Of a stretch of DNA of 64,000 nt, positions 39,301 through 47,323 are shown piece after piece. Source of the DNA: Mactromeris polynyma (Eukaryota; Mollusca; Bivalvia; Venerida; Mactridae); the NCBI GenBank assembly GCA_032209605.1, contig JASFXZ010000026.1:3038001-3102000 (forward strand), given 5' to 3'. Under the pieces are notes generated by a model that was not told where the DNA came from, did no database searches, and worked only from the letters and a program-made list of their open reading frames with translations. The position numbers were made by a program, and so were the translations under genes. How positions within the stretch are numbered: the first letter of the stretch is position 1; the number at the start of each line of letters is the position of its first letter.

Positions 39301-41868
39301 TTTATGTCACTGCTTTATGCCACTCCTGGAGTGCAAGTCATGTGATAAAACAGCATTATCTTCGGTTTACACATTATTTCAAATTATTAATCACCTATCA
39401 GGGGTGTAGCTGGGCCATTTTTCAGACTTTCTATGGAGGGGTCACTTTTGGTCATAATTGTTTTTTCAATTTTTTACTTATCGCTGCCAATGCCCGTGCT
39501 TATCACAACTAATATTCTTGTGTAGCTAATATTACCATGTAGAGCACAGGACAGTATTTCAAACAAGCCATAAAAACTAGCTCAGGTGAGTCAAAATAAT
39601 TTAAGTATCTAACTCTGCTAACTGAAAAATATGGAAAATTCTAACCATATTCACACAATTGAAATAATCTGAATGACATGCTGACTTGTAACCTTTACTG
39701 TAACAGACTTTGGTCAATGCACTCTGTCAGATAGTCCGCCTATGGTCTTTACTCAATATACAGAATCACAAAACTACATGTATAAGCCTATACTTGCTGA
39801 TTAGCAAACCAATATCAATATAAATATTTCAATGTTATGACATAATGCATTATATAGCATATATCTTATATAATTCCATTGAAAAATAACTCTTTCCTAT
39901 TCATATATGTTTCCACAGTTTGATGGAAGAAAGCCAGACAGAAAACATACCTATTCTCACCAAATATAATTCTCTCACACAATTTCTGACGTTTCTAAAA
40001 TTCATCCAATCAGACTGATGCTTTTTTGTCAAAGCATAGAGCAAATGTCTATTACCTAAACCACTTTCAAATGCATTGGTATATATACACAAAATTTGAA
40101 ATGAATTACAGCACCTTGATTTTGCTTTCTGTAAGTCACACTGTCTTCCATGCATTACCTACCACAGAAACCAGTCAATGCAACAACAAAACCACATCTA
40201 TAAACTGACCAATTAATGGGACTAAATCACCTTCCTGGACCATTCAACATGTTACTCAACCAACATCTCACTTACACCACAAACACCAATCAAGGATACT
40301 AAAACTATCACTGGAAGTGAGTAATACCCCAGCAGTACCACTTTGTCAGAAAAAAAGAGCTGTATATCAAGCTTATATACAGTCCATGATGATTATGTCA
40401 CACACTACAACTCATCATGGAGAATGTCCATGTCAATTCATGAAAATTCTCCAAAAGCTGTAGATGTAGTTCGCTCCAAAAGTTTTTGTTAACAGACCAA
40501 CCGACCAACCGACAGAGTGAGTCCTGTATACCCCCAAACTTTTGTTTACCAAGGGGGTATAATGAATGAGATGATGATAAATGAAAACTTCAAATGATGA
40601 TAAAATAAATAAATGAATAAACAAAATTGTAGTAGAGAATACAACTTACATATTTTTATTGCTGTTACTACTCCAGTCAATCACTCTTTCTACTTCTAGA
40701 TGATGATGATGATTTTGATGTTTTTTTTTGTTAACTAATGCTATTAACAGGTACAAACAATTATGCTTAAAATGACTATTGTAACATCTTAATGTACAAC
40801 ATGGAAGAAATAGGCAATGATTTGTACCGCATACATAATGACTTCTCCCAACTAATTTCCCTGGACAGACATAACATAATAGGCAAATGACAAATTTTAG
40901 AAAGAGGAAGTGAATAGAGTCACTTATCTTTGTGATTCTGTTCTATTCTGTAATGTCTATTCCATGTTCTGATGACTTCTACCATGATTACTGCTCCAAT
41001 GGTGCAAGGTTACTTCCATGATACTGGATTTCAATCACTGTCATCTATAAGGCAAGAAATTAACATCAATTTAACATATTCTAGAATAAAACTGTGCACA
41101 TCATTCAAACAAACATATAAGTAGATGATATAAAACAGTCAACTGCAGTTCAATCCCACTGAGGGGCATGCTAGTTTTTCCTGAGTTTTACCATAACACT
41201 ACACTCGACCTCCCCCATCCAGCATTTCACGCTCAACCACCGTGGGCCGTCAAACACCACTGTCACCATTGAAGTCAAGCAAGGGGAAAAAGTGTGCCCA
41301 ATGTGGGGCTCGAACCCATGACCCCCTAACACTAGTAAGGCGCTCTACCGACTGAGCTAACTGGGCGGCCGTCTAAGCCCACACCACTACACTCCTCCAC
41401 CTTCCGGCAGTTGAGGCTCAACCACCGTGGGCTGTCAAATACCACTGCCACCATAGAAGTAAATCAAGGGGGAAAAGTGCGCCCAATGTGGGGCTCGAAC
41501 CCACAACACCGTAACACTAGTACGGCACTCTACCGACTGAGCTAACTGGGCAGCCGTCTCACCCCACACCACTACAACAGCACCAAATACAAATAAAATG
41601 ATATTCATATTCTATGTCTAAAGTGTTACAATATAAGGCAATATCTTTCCTGACGAATTTGCACAAGAACATAATTATACCTAATCAGCATATGCAGACC
41701 ACCAAATTTCTTGACTCGGTCACAGAAAATAGACACTATCCTGTCTGGGACCATAAACGTCCAGAATATAACACAGCGAATGAGCACATAAAACACATAT
41801 ATCCTAAATAAAACTTGGTATGTCCAATTTCGTCCATTTAATCCAGTCGTAAACTTCGTAAAACACAT
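15342..41868 (-). CDS. Unrecognised eight-exon gene, likely 240-residue protein
   Basis: No family was recognised. Exons in transcript order: 41681-41868, 40276-40310, 39951-40055, one copy of a 75-nt exon (eight copies listed separately), 23797-23974, 21937-21968, 17528-17611 and 15342-15367. All borders are GT-AG. Phases match at all seven junctions and the sum is 723 nt (240 codons plus TAG). The chosen start is the first in-frame ATG (41866-41868) after an upstream TGA. Exon 1 has a hydrophobic run (VLFRIYVFYVLIRCVIFWTF), exon 5 another (SLGLYVLLKTCFGLFC), and exon 7 a weaker one (LHSLIVGVSAG), suggesting membrane association. The protein is rich in W and C (DWCLWC, CQDVRQCC, EKHVWWRSWDAF). 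Least certain are the short exons 2, 6 and 8; exon 6 was chosen by phase. AATAAA read on the minus strand at 15123-15128 could end the transcript. Confidence 0.6.
15840..16045 (+). repeat. Repeat with iterated TTCAAGKACTTTTCAAGGA
   Basis: The motif recurs four to five times in 200 bp, with erosion, as in a dispersed element seen in many aquatic animal genomes. Confidence 0.45.
16337..16486 (+). mobile_element. CAGTAAAACCTC-family MITE, 3'-truncated
   Basis: Starts TACAGTAAAACCTCACTTAA; the closing inverted end is missing. Confidence 0.55.
16495..16975 (+). repeat. Dispersed mollusc-type repeat, two partial units
   Basis: Two units begin TATAGTTTCCACTATA, continue CCCCTGGCGGCCATGTTTTT and CTAGACCTTAKGGTTTGGAC, and end AAGAAGATTTTCAAAGTTTA. 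The same family is at 37130-37790 and, inverted, at 52370-52720. Confidence 0.55.
17528..17611 (-). CDS. Exon 7 (84 nt) of the unrecognised gene
   Basis: Acceptor TTAATTTCAG, donor GTGAGTT; phase 1-1. Encodes LHSLIVGVSAGHNVEKHV then WWRSWDAFH. The whole segment 17040-17630 has a decayed relative at 13915-14960. Confidence 0.65.
18561..18752 (+). mobile_element. GGGGTTCCACTAGGTGCTGAAT-family MITE
   Basis: Terminal CAGGGGTTCCACTAGGTGCT and closing AGGGTCAAACAGAACCACTG are inverse-related. Further copies lie inside SLC25A11 introns 2 and 3. Confidence 0.55.
20606..21618 (+). repeat. About 165-bp tandem repeat element with short inverted ends
   Basis: Five units start AAGTCAAGGGTCATAACTTT (20741, 20911, 21077, 21247, 21408). 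The block opens with CGTGTCCATAGGACACAGATGCCCCCAC and closes with GTGGGGGCATAATAA, so ATGCCCCCAC is inverted at the two ends. No credible protein frame. Confidence 0.6.
21937..21968 (-). CDS. Exon 6 (32 nt) of the unrecognised gene
   Basis: Acceptor ATGTATCCCAG, donor GTGAGTA; encodes VLFRTKNTSI. Two better-looking acceptors farther upstream (TTTTCCAG, ATCATCAG) would need phase 0 and give a stop when joined to exon 5, so the short form is preferred. An undetected exon between 5 and 6 is the alternative. Confidence 0.45.
23400..23760. repeat. Dispersed repeat (GGGCCATAACTCTGG type)
   Basis: Typical blocks GGGCCATAACTCTGG and GGCCATACATACAATAACATTG, plus an inverted AGCACAAAGTGCTCAATGGTGAGC block. 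Probably an old transposon remnant inside the intron between exons 5 and 6. Confidence 0.4.
23797..23974 (-). CDS. Exon 5 (178 nt) of the unrecognised gene
   Basis: Acceptor GTTATTCCTTATTTAG, donor GTAAATAA. 58 complete codons without a stop: YGMKQTLTQSLGLYVLLKTC, then FGLFCPCTTSMHLNINNVG, then VWCGMMDKLFSWESETLDS. The first two bases complete the codon left by the 75-nt exon. This is the longest and one of the most convincing coding exons of the gene. Confidence 0.7.
24855..24899. repeat. Inverted motif flanking satellite block 1, left
   Basis: GACCAGTTTCGCTTCCACCC followed by CTCAA; its near-exact inverse is at 27650-27677. Confidence 0.5.
25030..25500 (+). repeat. Degenerate short tandem repeat (AAATTTTGATGCAAAAWAGGTTCC type)
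   Basis: The GAAATTTTGATGCAAAA...TTCCGAAAAG...CCTTAACCTAAACC pattern recurs at roughly 70-bp spacing with heavy drift. No coding signal. Confidence 0.35.
25856..25930 (-). CDS. Repeated 75-nt exon, copy 8 (nearest exon 5)
   Basis: Donor GTGAGTCC; variable codons W,P,N,V,F,E. The only copy with Trp at codon 2, all others having Cys. Confidence 0.6.
26215..26289 (-). CDS. Repeated 75-nt exon, copy 7
   Basis: Donor GTGAGTCC; variable codons C,P,N,V,F,E. Confidence 0.6.
26574..26648 (-). CDS. Repeated 75-nt exon, copy 6
   Basis: Donor GTGAGTCC; variable codons C,Q,N,V,F,K. Confidence 0.6.
26806..26880 (-). CDS. Repeated 75-nt exon, copy 5
   Basis: Donor GTGAGTCC; variable codons C,Q,N,V,F,K. 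It sits in a 232-bp unit that lacks the palindrome module. Confidence 0.6.
27038..27112 (-). CDS. Repeated 75-nt exon, copy 4
   Basis: Donor GTGAGTCC; variable codons C,Q,N,V,F,K, the same as copies 5 and 6. Confidence 0.6.
27650..27725. repeat. Inverted motif flanking satellite block 1, right, with local hairpin
   Basis: TTGAGGGGTGAAAGCGAAAC then CAGTC, inverse of 24861-24889; followed by GATTTCGCTTTCATTCACTC, which makes its own short hairpin. Confidence 0.5.
29665..29823 (+). repeat. 82-bp direct tandem duplication
   Basis: GCTTTTAAGAACCAAATGAA through GGCATGCAATTCC occurs at 29665 and again at 29747 with one visible change (AAAGAATTG versus AAAAAATTG). Confidence 0.85.
29985..30085 (-). 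repeat. tRNA-related SINE fragment
   Basis: On the minus strand it has a box-B-like GGTTTGATCCC after GCCTGTCACCCGGCAGACCC. No full cloverleaf. Confidence 0.35.
34006..34080 (-). CDS. Repeated 75-nt exon, copy 3
   Basis: Donor GTGAGCCC; variable codons C,Q,N,M,L,K. The only copy with Met at codon 11. Confidence 0.6.
34439..34513 (-). CDS. Repeated 75-nt exon, copy 2
   Basis: Same splice borders (donor GTGAGCCC); variable codons C,Q,Y,V,L,E. The only copy with Tyr at codon 10. Confidence 0.6.
34944..35018 (-). CDS. Repeated 75-nt exon, copy 1 in transcript order
   Basis: Acceptor TTTATTTTGAG, donor GTGAGCCC; phase 1-1. Variable codons (2,3,10,11,16,17) read C,Q,N,V,L,E within A-x-x-DVRQCC-x-x-AEHL-x-x-PNFSVWI. 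Confidence 0.6.
35126..37129. other. Intronic sequence, no feature recognised
   Basis: AT-rich, no coding frame with splice sites on either strand and no clear repeat, except a weak match to CAGTAAAACCTC-type text at about 36966-37025. Confidence 0.4.
37130..37790 (+). repeat. Dispersed mollusc-type repeat, fuller copy
   Basis: Same blocks as 16495-16975 (CTAGACCTTGTGGTTTGGGAC, CCACCTAAGGATCATTCCTG, TATAGTTTCCACTATATACA), ending ATGCACGACAACGGACATTC and AAAAGGCTCACC. Confidence 0.55.
38861..39183. repeat. Double hairpin: two overlapping long palindromes
   Basis: Palindrome 1 spans 38861-39002 (centre 38931.5) and palindrome 2 spans 38975-39183 (centre 39079). The segment CAATATCAAATAAGCACGAA (38975 on) is the inverse both of the first arm and of the last, so the arm order is forward, inverse, forward. 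Palindrome 2 has nearly perfect 85-bp arms around a 37-bp spacer. Confidence 0.85.
39951..40055 (-). CDS. Exon 3 (105 nt) of the unrecognised gene
   Basis: Acceptor TTTGAAAGTGGTTTAG, donor GTATGTTTTC; phase 1 at both ends. It encodes NRHLLYALTKKHQSDWMNF followed by RNVRNCVRELYLVRI. The frame is fully open and unlike the AT-rich surroundings in composition. Confidence 0.65.
40276..40310 (-). CDS. Exon 2 (35 nt) of the unrecognised gene
   Basis: Acceptor TATTACTCACTTCCAG, donor GTAAGTGAG. It completes an AG-T codon from exon 1, encodes DSFSILDWCLW and hands one base to exon 3. A second acceptor (GTTTTAG) 12 nt inside keeps the same frame, giving a possible four-residue splice variant. Confidence 0.5.
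40430..40562. repeat. Dispersed repeat end (ACCAACCGACCAACCGACAG)
   Basis: Short PuPy-rich block followed by CCCAAACTTTTGTTTACCAA and GGGGGTATAAT, resembling ends of bivalve dispersed repeats. Confidence 0.35.
41295..41366 (-). tRNA. tRNA-Thr(AGT)-like, copy 1
   Basis: Cloverleaf by eye: acceptor GCCCAGT/ATTGGGC (7 pairs with one G-T), D stem GCTC/GAGC, anticodon stem CCTTA/TAGGG with loop CTAGTGT (anticodon AGT), T arm around GGTTCGAGCCC with one A-C mismatch in the stem. A TTTTT run follows within 5 bases, suiting Pol III termination. Confidence 0.55.
41481..41551 (-). tRNA. tRNA-Thr(AGT)-like, copy 2
   Basis: Same fold, with a perfect anticodon stem (CCGTA/TACGG, loop CTAGTGT) and a perfect T stem (GTGGG/CCCAC). 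TTTT follows shortly after the 3' end. Compensatory differences from copy 1 keep the stems paired. Confidence 0.6.
41681..41868 (-). CDS. Exon 1 of the unrecognised gene
   Basis: 62 codons plus AG before a GTATAATT donor. The frame is open back to a TGA upstream. Two upstream ATGs, one in GCATGGCGGATGG at 41886-41888, open short unrelated frames, so upstream ORFs may influence translation. The peptide starts MCFTKFTTGLNGRNW and then becomes hydrophobic. Confidence 0.6.
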
Positions 41869-42079
41869 GAAAAATTTCCATCCGCCATGCAATAGTGCAC
41901 ATGTTTTCACAACACTTAACAGTCAGCTACAAAAATCCGTGATTTTAAGGTCACTTATTATGATGACCCTAGAATCTAAAGTTACGAAAAGTGTTCGTGT
42001 ATTTTCGCCAGTATTCGACAAAGATAATTATTACACATACTGTCTACACACCGAGCTTCTCGTGCATTTCCGTTTGTAA

Positions 42080-43440
42080 ACACGCCCGAGGGATTAATTC
42101 TTTAAACTGAAAGGATGAAAAGGTCTCCGTTATACTGTGTGTACAATAACGCCAGACATATAATATTTGGCACGTTGTTCATCTTTAAATATTTCACCCT
42201 TGATGTTTACGAGAATATTAGGGGTGGTTTCAGTCGTGTACTACGCGGTTTCTACACATACTACGCCCATATTTTAAAATATCCAACACCCATCACGGTT
42301 ATCTTTTTGTTATATATAGTTTCCCTTTCAACTCGACCACCTCCGATAAACAAGACATAAAACAACATACATTTCAAATTACTGTTTAATTTGTGATTTA
42401 TGGGTAGCATTTGGGCAACCGACTACATTGTGAGTGACCGAGTAACGTTGTCAAAATTTCATAATTAACGTTAAAGAAAAAACTGGTATTAATATGTCGG
42501 CTGCCCAAAGCTGAATGACTTTCAAACCTAAACGCTTACATGAAAATCTCGTGCCACAAGCACCTGCTTGCGACACCTATCGGAGATATTCTAAGAGAAA
42601 TCAATTATCTCCTAATTCATTATATTAAAACGGAGAAAAATACCTGAAACATAGGACTTTGCATCTGCATCATTTATACATTTATAAAGGCAATAAATTA
42701 TGTAAATGCAGAGCGATAGACTTAGTACAAAATACACCAATTACCAATTCAGATTAACAAAGAGCTACTTATCGAGGTCCCTTTAAATGCATGCTACTCA
42801 ACGGATACTAATGATATGAAACTAAGTACTTAAGGTATTGATTATATATATATTACTTCATACTAAGAAATGCCGAAACCTTTAACCGTCCGTCTGTCCA
42901 TACGGCGTGAGAAATATGTTATACACGGCTTATTATGCGGTAAAAAACGATACATATGCCACTTTCAATGTACATTTCTCGCCTGCTTTTTAAAATGTAG
43001 AATTGCAATATCGTCACACTGGAGCCAAGTTATGAACTGTGTGTCCGTCTGTCTGCCCGTGTCACACGAAAACTCCGTCTGGATCAGTTAAATTTCACTT
43101 GCTATATATACATGTTTTGGTCAGAAAAATGTCGGAAATTGCATCTAGTTCAATTAACTATTACGAAGCTATTGCTGTCATTTAATCAGGCTGATAACGT
43201 GGTCCAAGTTAAGTCGAACAACGCTACTGCTAATCAAACTGAAGATATTACAATCGGATCATTTCGGCTATTATTAATATACATATACTTCGGAAGAAAC
43301 GTGGCGGGAAAGTAGTTCCGATATGGCTGCCAAAATGAATGTATGTAGTCTCTGTGGAAAGTATGGCAGAGATAATTTAAATATTATAGTACAAGGCACA
43401 CGCAACATCAAAGATAATGCATAAACCTACTACGAGGATC
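42080..43440. other. Upstream region of the unrecognised gene; no gene called
   Basis: Short frames only. ATGGCTGCCAAAATGAAT at 43324 with CXXC (VCSLCGKYG) gives a frame of about 33 codons, or a start exon if GTATGT at 43342 is a donor. I do not recognise it and do not call it. Confidence 0.3.
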
Positions 43441-43464
43441 TTTAATAGTAAACTCTCTGTGGTA

Positions 43465-44205
43465 CAGTTTGTCATGTTGGTACAACTTACCTGACGGTGG
43501 TACAGTTTGTCATGTTGGTACAGCTTACCTGACGGTGGTACAGTTTGTCATGTTGGTACAGCTTACCTGACGGTGGTACAGTTTGTCATGTTGGTACAGC
43601 TTACCTGACGGTGGTACAGTTTGTCATGTTGGTACAGCTTACCTGACGGTGGTACAGTTTGTCATGTTGGTACAATAACCTGCTGTTGGTACAGCTTACG
43701 TGTTGTTAGTACTACTTACCTGATGTTGATACAGGTTATGTCATGTTGGTACAGTTAACCTGACGGTGGTACAGTTTGTCATGTTGGTACAGCTAACCTG
43801 CTATTGGTACAGCTTACGTGATGTTGGTACAGTTTACATGCTGTTGGTACACCTTACCTGATGTTGGTACACCTTACCTGACGTTGGTACACCTTACCTG
43901 GTGTTGGTACAGCTTGCCTGATGTTGGTACAGCTTATCTGATGTTGGTACAACTTACGTGCTGTTGGTACAGCTTGAATGATGTTGGTACAACTTTCCTG
44001 CTGTTGGTACATTAAATGTCATGTTGTTACAGTGTACCTGATGTTGGTACAACTTACGTGCTGTTGGTACAGTTTACCTGATGTTGGTACATCTTACATT
44101 ATGTTGATACAGTTTATCTCTTGTTGGTACAGCTAACCTGATGTTGATACAGTTCATGTCACATAAGTTCAACTAACGTGATGTTGGAACAGCTTAGGCG
44201 ATGTT
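43465..44205 (+). repeat. 20-bp minisatellite, unit TGTTGGTACAGCTTACCTGA
   Basis: About 37 units. The first part is a cleaner 40-bp higher-order repeat (GTTTGTCATGTTGGTACAGC then TTACCTGACGGTGGTACA) repeated six times; later units drift. The array ends about 90 bp before a Tc1 element. Confidence 0.9.
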
Positions 44206-44295
44206 TTTGTTTTTTGAGACATTGAACTCTACAATTATATGCACTCCGTTTCATTTATTGTCAGCAGTTACGGTAGTTTTAGTTGAAAATTTAAT

Positions 44296-45818
44296 ATATA
44301 CTGAGCCAAACAAGTAACGATACATACTTAGATCATTTGTAAAATCTTAAAGCTTAAACTTTTGTTATATGTACTGTGATTACATGATTGCTTAAACGTA
44401 TGACTGTTTTCACAGATCATTATCGATTATTGTAGAATATCGTGTTACTGGCAATAGGGATTTTTATTTTTGCACGCACTGCACGGGAAACCCATGATGA
44501 TGAACATGTATCGACATAAAAATATACGCATTGCACAGATATTGTACCTGTATTGTGAAAACATAGGCAAAATTCAATATTTCTCTGCTGTAATTATGCC
44601 GAGCCTGAATGCAAATCAACGCCTTATAGCCATTGGTATGCTACAAGCAAACTTACGTCACGCTGACGTCGCTGCTCACTTTGGAGTGTCTAGGTTGACT
44701 ATAACCCGACTTTTAGGCCGTTATCGTGCCCTTGGTTCTGTTAATGACCGTCCCCGTTCTGGTAGGCCCCGTGAAACGACTCCTGCACAGGACCGTCACA
44801 TAAGGACGTCACACTTACGTGACCGGTTTCTTACATCTACTGTTACTGCTGCTGTAACACATGGTCGTACAAACAACAGAATCAGTGCTCAAACAGTCCG
44901 AAACAAACTCGCCGAGCGTGGTATAAGAGCCAGACGTCCGTATCATGGGCCTATATTTACCCAACGTCATCGCGTCTTGAGACGTCAGTGGGCCACTGGA
45001 CATTTGAATTGGACAAGAAATCAATGGAATACGGTAATGTTCACTGATGAGTCGCGTTTTTGTTTGAGGCGAGGAGATGGACGTGCTAGAGTATACCGTA
45101 GGGTCGGTGAACGTTATGCTGACGTCTGTGTGCACGAGGTGGACCGTTACGGTGGTGGAAGATCATGGTTTGGGGCGGAATATCCTACCAGAATCGCACT
45201 CCATTGGTTATTGTGCGTGGGAATCTAACGGAACAACGTTATCGAGACGAAATTTTAACACCAGTTGTCGTACCATTTCTTAACGCTAACGTGAACGTCA
45301 CATTGTTCCAGCAAGACAATGCTAGGTGCCATACAGCACATGTATGCCGCAATTTTCTTACCCAACAAAACATTAATGTTCTAGATTGGCCTGCTTGTTT
45401 TCCAGATTTGTCCCCAATAGAACATCTTTGGGATGCCCTGGACCGTCGGATTAGACGTCGCAATTCCAAAACATTAGCGCAGCCAGTTGGAGTTTTTTTT
45501 TATTCAAGAATGGAATGCCATTCCACAGCGAGATATTCAACACTTTTCAATTCTATGCGTAGACGATGCACTGCTGTAATGAATGCACAGGGACGTCACA
45601 CCCGGTATTAACAAATTCCAGAACTTAACATTTTCATCAGTCCATTTTCTTATTGATTTTCAAAAAGTTTAAATGAAATTGAAGCATAATATTCAATTTA
45701 AATTATGTATCAAAGACCATATTTTCAAAATGCTTAAAAACATATTTATATCACTGACCCACGATAAAATTGTATCCAATTGATTTCATGTATCGTAACT
45801 AGTTTGGCTCAGTATATT
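44296..45818 (+). mobile_element. Tc1-like transposon with terminal inverted repeats
   Basis: Ends ATATACTGAGCCAAACAAGT (left) and its inverse CTAGTTTGGCTCAGTATAT (right), beside TA. The length of about 1.5 kb is normal for Tc1. Confidence 0.88.
44596..45611 (+). pseudogene. Tc1 transposase, frameshifted
   Basis: Start ATG at 44596 (MPSLNANQRL). The paired helix-turn-helix region holds GVSRLTITRLLGRYR and the RPRSGRPRET hook. Catalytic residues are present: D in FTDESRF, D in QQDNARCH, and E in LSPIEHLWD, the last two 34 residues apart (DD34E). The frame shifts near 45160 (before MVWGGIS), at the T-run near 45495, and back near 45540, so no intact enzyme is made. It ends NAQGRHTRY, TAA at 45609-45611. 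Confidence 0.9.
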
Positions 45819-45819
45819 T

Positions 45820-46972
45820 ATAGTGTAACATTTTACCCCGAGGACTGTATCACTTTGCCCCAAAACTAGGGGCAAAGTGTTACATTTAATCGACATTTTT
45901 AATGTATTCTAAATTGTGAATAAATAGTTTATTTGTTTTATTAAATACATTTTAAGATTAAACTTTCGTTGTTTTTTATAGAAACCTTAGTTACATTGTT
46001 GTAAACGATTTTATGTTATCTATAATTCAAAAACTTTGAAAAATGTAACGCTTCGCCCCGGTCTCCCCTACGGTGTATGTCAAAACGCCATACTTGAAAA
46101 CTATACAACATAACTTCATTTCAAAAAATAATTTACAGAGGCAAATAATTAAATAATGTTCTCGTGTAAAAAAAATTCAATTGTGATTTCTGTGCCATTT
46201 TTCTGCGCTCACAGCCAATTATTTTATGTCGGAGATGATAATCACATTTATTGTATTTCAGTGAGCATACATAAATCTGTGTGTATTTTAAGTAGTGTAA
46301 GGTGGGGGCAAAGCGTCCTATTAAGCAATATTTTACGATCAAATAATAACCATCAGTTCGATTTAGACATAACTGGCTATGCGTGCAAGTTTGCACAAGA
46401 CCTATACATTTATAACATAGTTAACGCGAGATAGGGCCTACACAACGAGATCAAGCTCAATAAATTAAACAAAACGCATTTTGATAAGGGGCAATAACCT
46501 CTAAATATTATATATTTATAAATAACTTCTTGTAAAATGTAGTAGCACTGCATGAATAGGCCTACAGTCAAACAAACGCACATAGGGCCTATGGCAAAAA
46601 TCGAGAATACAAGCTGTACGAGGCAATACCAAAATATTAACTAATCAGCGTTCACGCAAAATAGTGTCAAATTACAAAAATGAAAATTAAAAGCTTACAT
46701 TTGAAGATACATGTTTAAATTTTTCGCGGTATTCACACCTGCGTAAGACGTCACAAAAAATATTTGGTACCAGATTTTGTGTCTAGCACCTGTGAGTAGG
46801 CCTACAATAAAACGTTTGAATTAGAAGACTATAATCTAAATCTATCTAGATCAAGATCTCGATCTATTTTTCAATTAGATCTAGCTATTCCAACAGGGAC
46901 CGACATAGGCCTATTTCAAAATCTAGCTTTAAATATCCAGTGACCGTGCACGAACGTTATGTTAGTAAATAA
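45820..46972. other. Intergenic, small repeats only
   Basis: Contains GTAACATTTTACCCCGAGGA, a TTGCCCC/GGGGCAA hairpin (45859-45879), related GGGGCAAAGCG text at 46306, and a TCTAGATC-rich stretch at 46843-46885. No gene seen. Confidence 0.4.
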
Positions 46973-47131
46973 ACAGTAAAACCTCACTTCAAGTCCGTCG
47001 TCACTGTTTTTCTCTTGATTCAACCTCAATATTAAGACCACCTCAATAACAAAGACCTACATAGACAATAGCCTAATAAGACAAGTTTTCAAGGGTCCCA
47101 ATGGTGGTCTTATTATCGAGGTTTTACTGTA
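46973..47131 (+). mobile_element. CAGTAAAACCTC-family MITE, best-preserved copy
   Basis: Begins ACAGTAAAACCTCACTTCAA and closes TCTTATTATCGAGGTTTTACTGTA; the ends are inverse. It lies about 190 bp upstream of the SLC25A11 start codon. Confidence 0.7.
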
Positions 47132-47323
47132 GTGTGTTCGAGCTTTAAATATCTGAAAAAATATCAGCAATATCATGGAGTGATAAAATCTTGCTTCGAT
47201 ACAATGACCTGTCAGAGCTGGCACTCGTGAACACGCGGATAAATTGGCATTTTCTAAATGCGTGATCAAGTCACCTTCAGGGTTCCGTAGAAATTTGTCA
47301 AAGGTCAAGGACACGTTACCAAG

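Larger units (their letters stand above)
41199..41572 (-). repeat. Tandem dimer of a 185-bp unit, each with a tRNA-Thr-like gene
   Basis: Unit 1 (41199-41387) and unit 2 (41388-41572) share flank blocks (CTCAACCACCGTGGGC, CCGTCT) around the tRNA, so flanks were duplicated with the tRNA. A tRNA-headed SINE dimer or a local tRNA gene duplication would both fit. Confidence 0.7.

Noticed and set aside
43324..43423. Start-like ATGGCTGCCAAAATG with a CXXC motif
   Set aside because: The frame ends after about 33 codons and no following exon was found.
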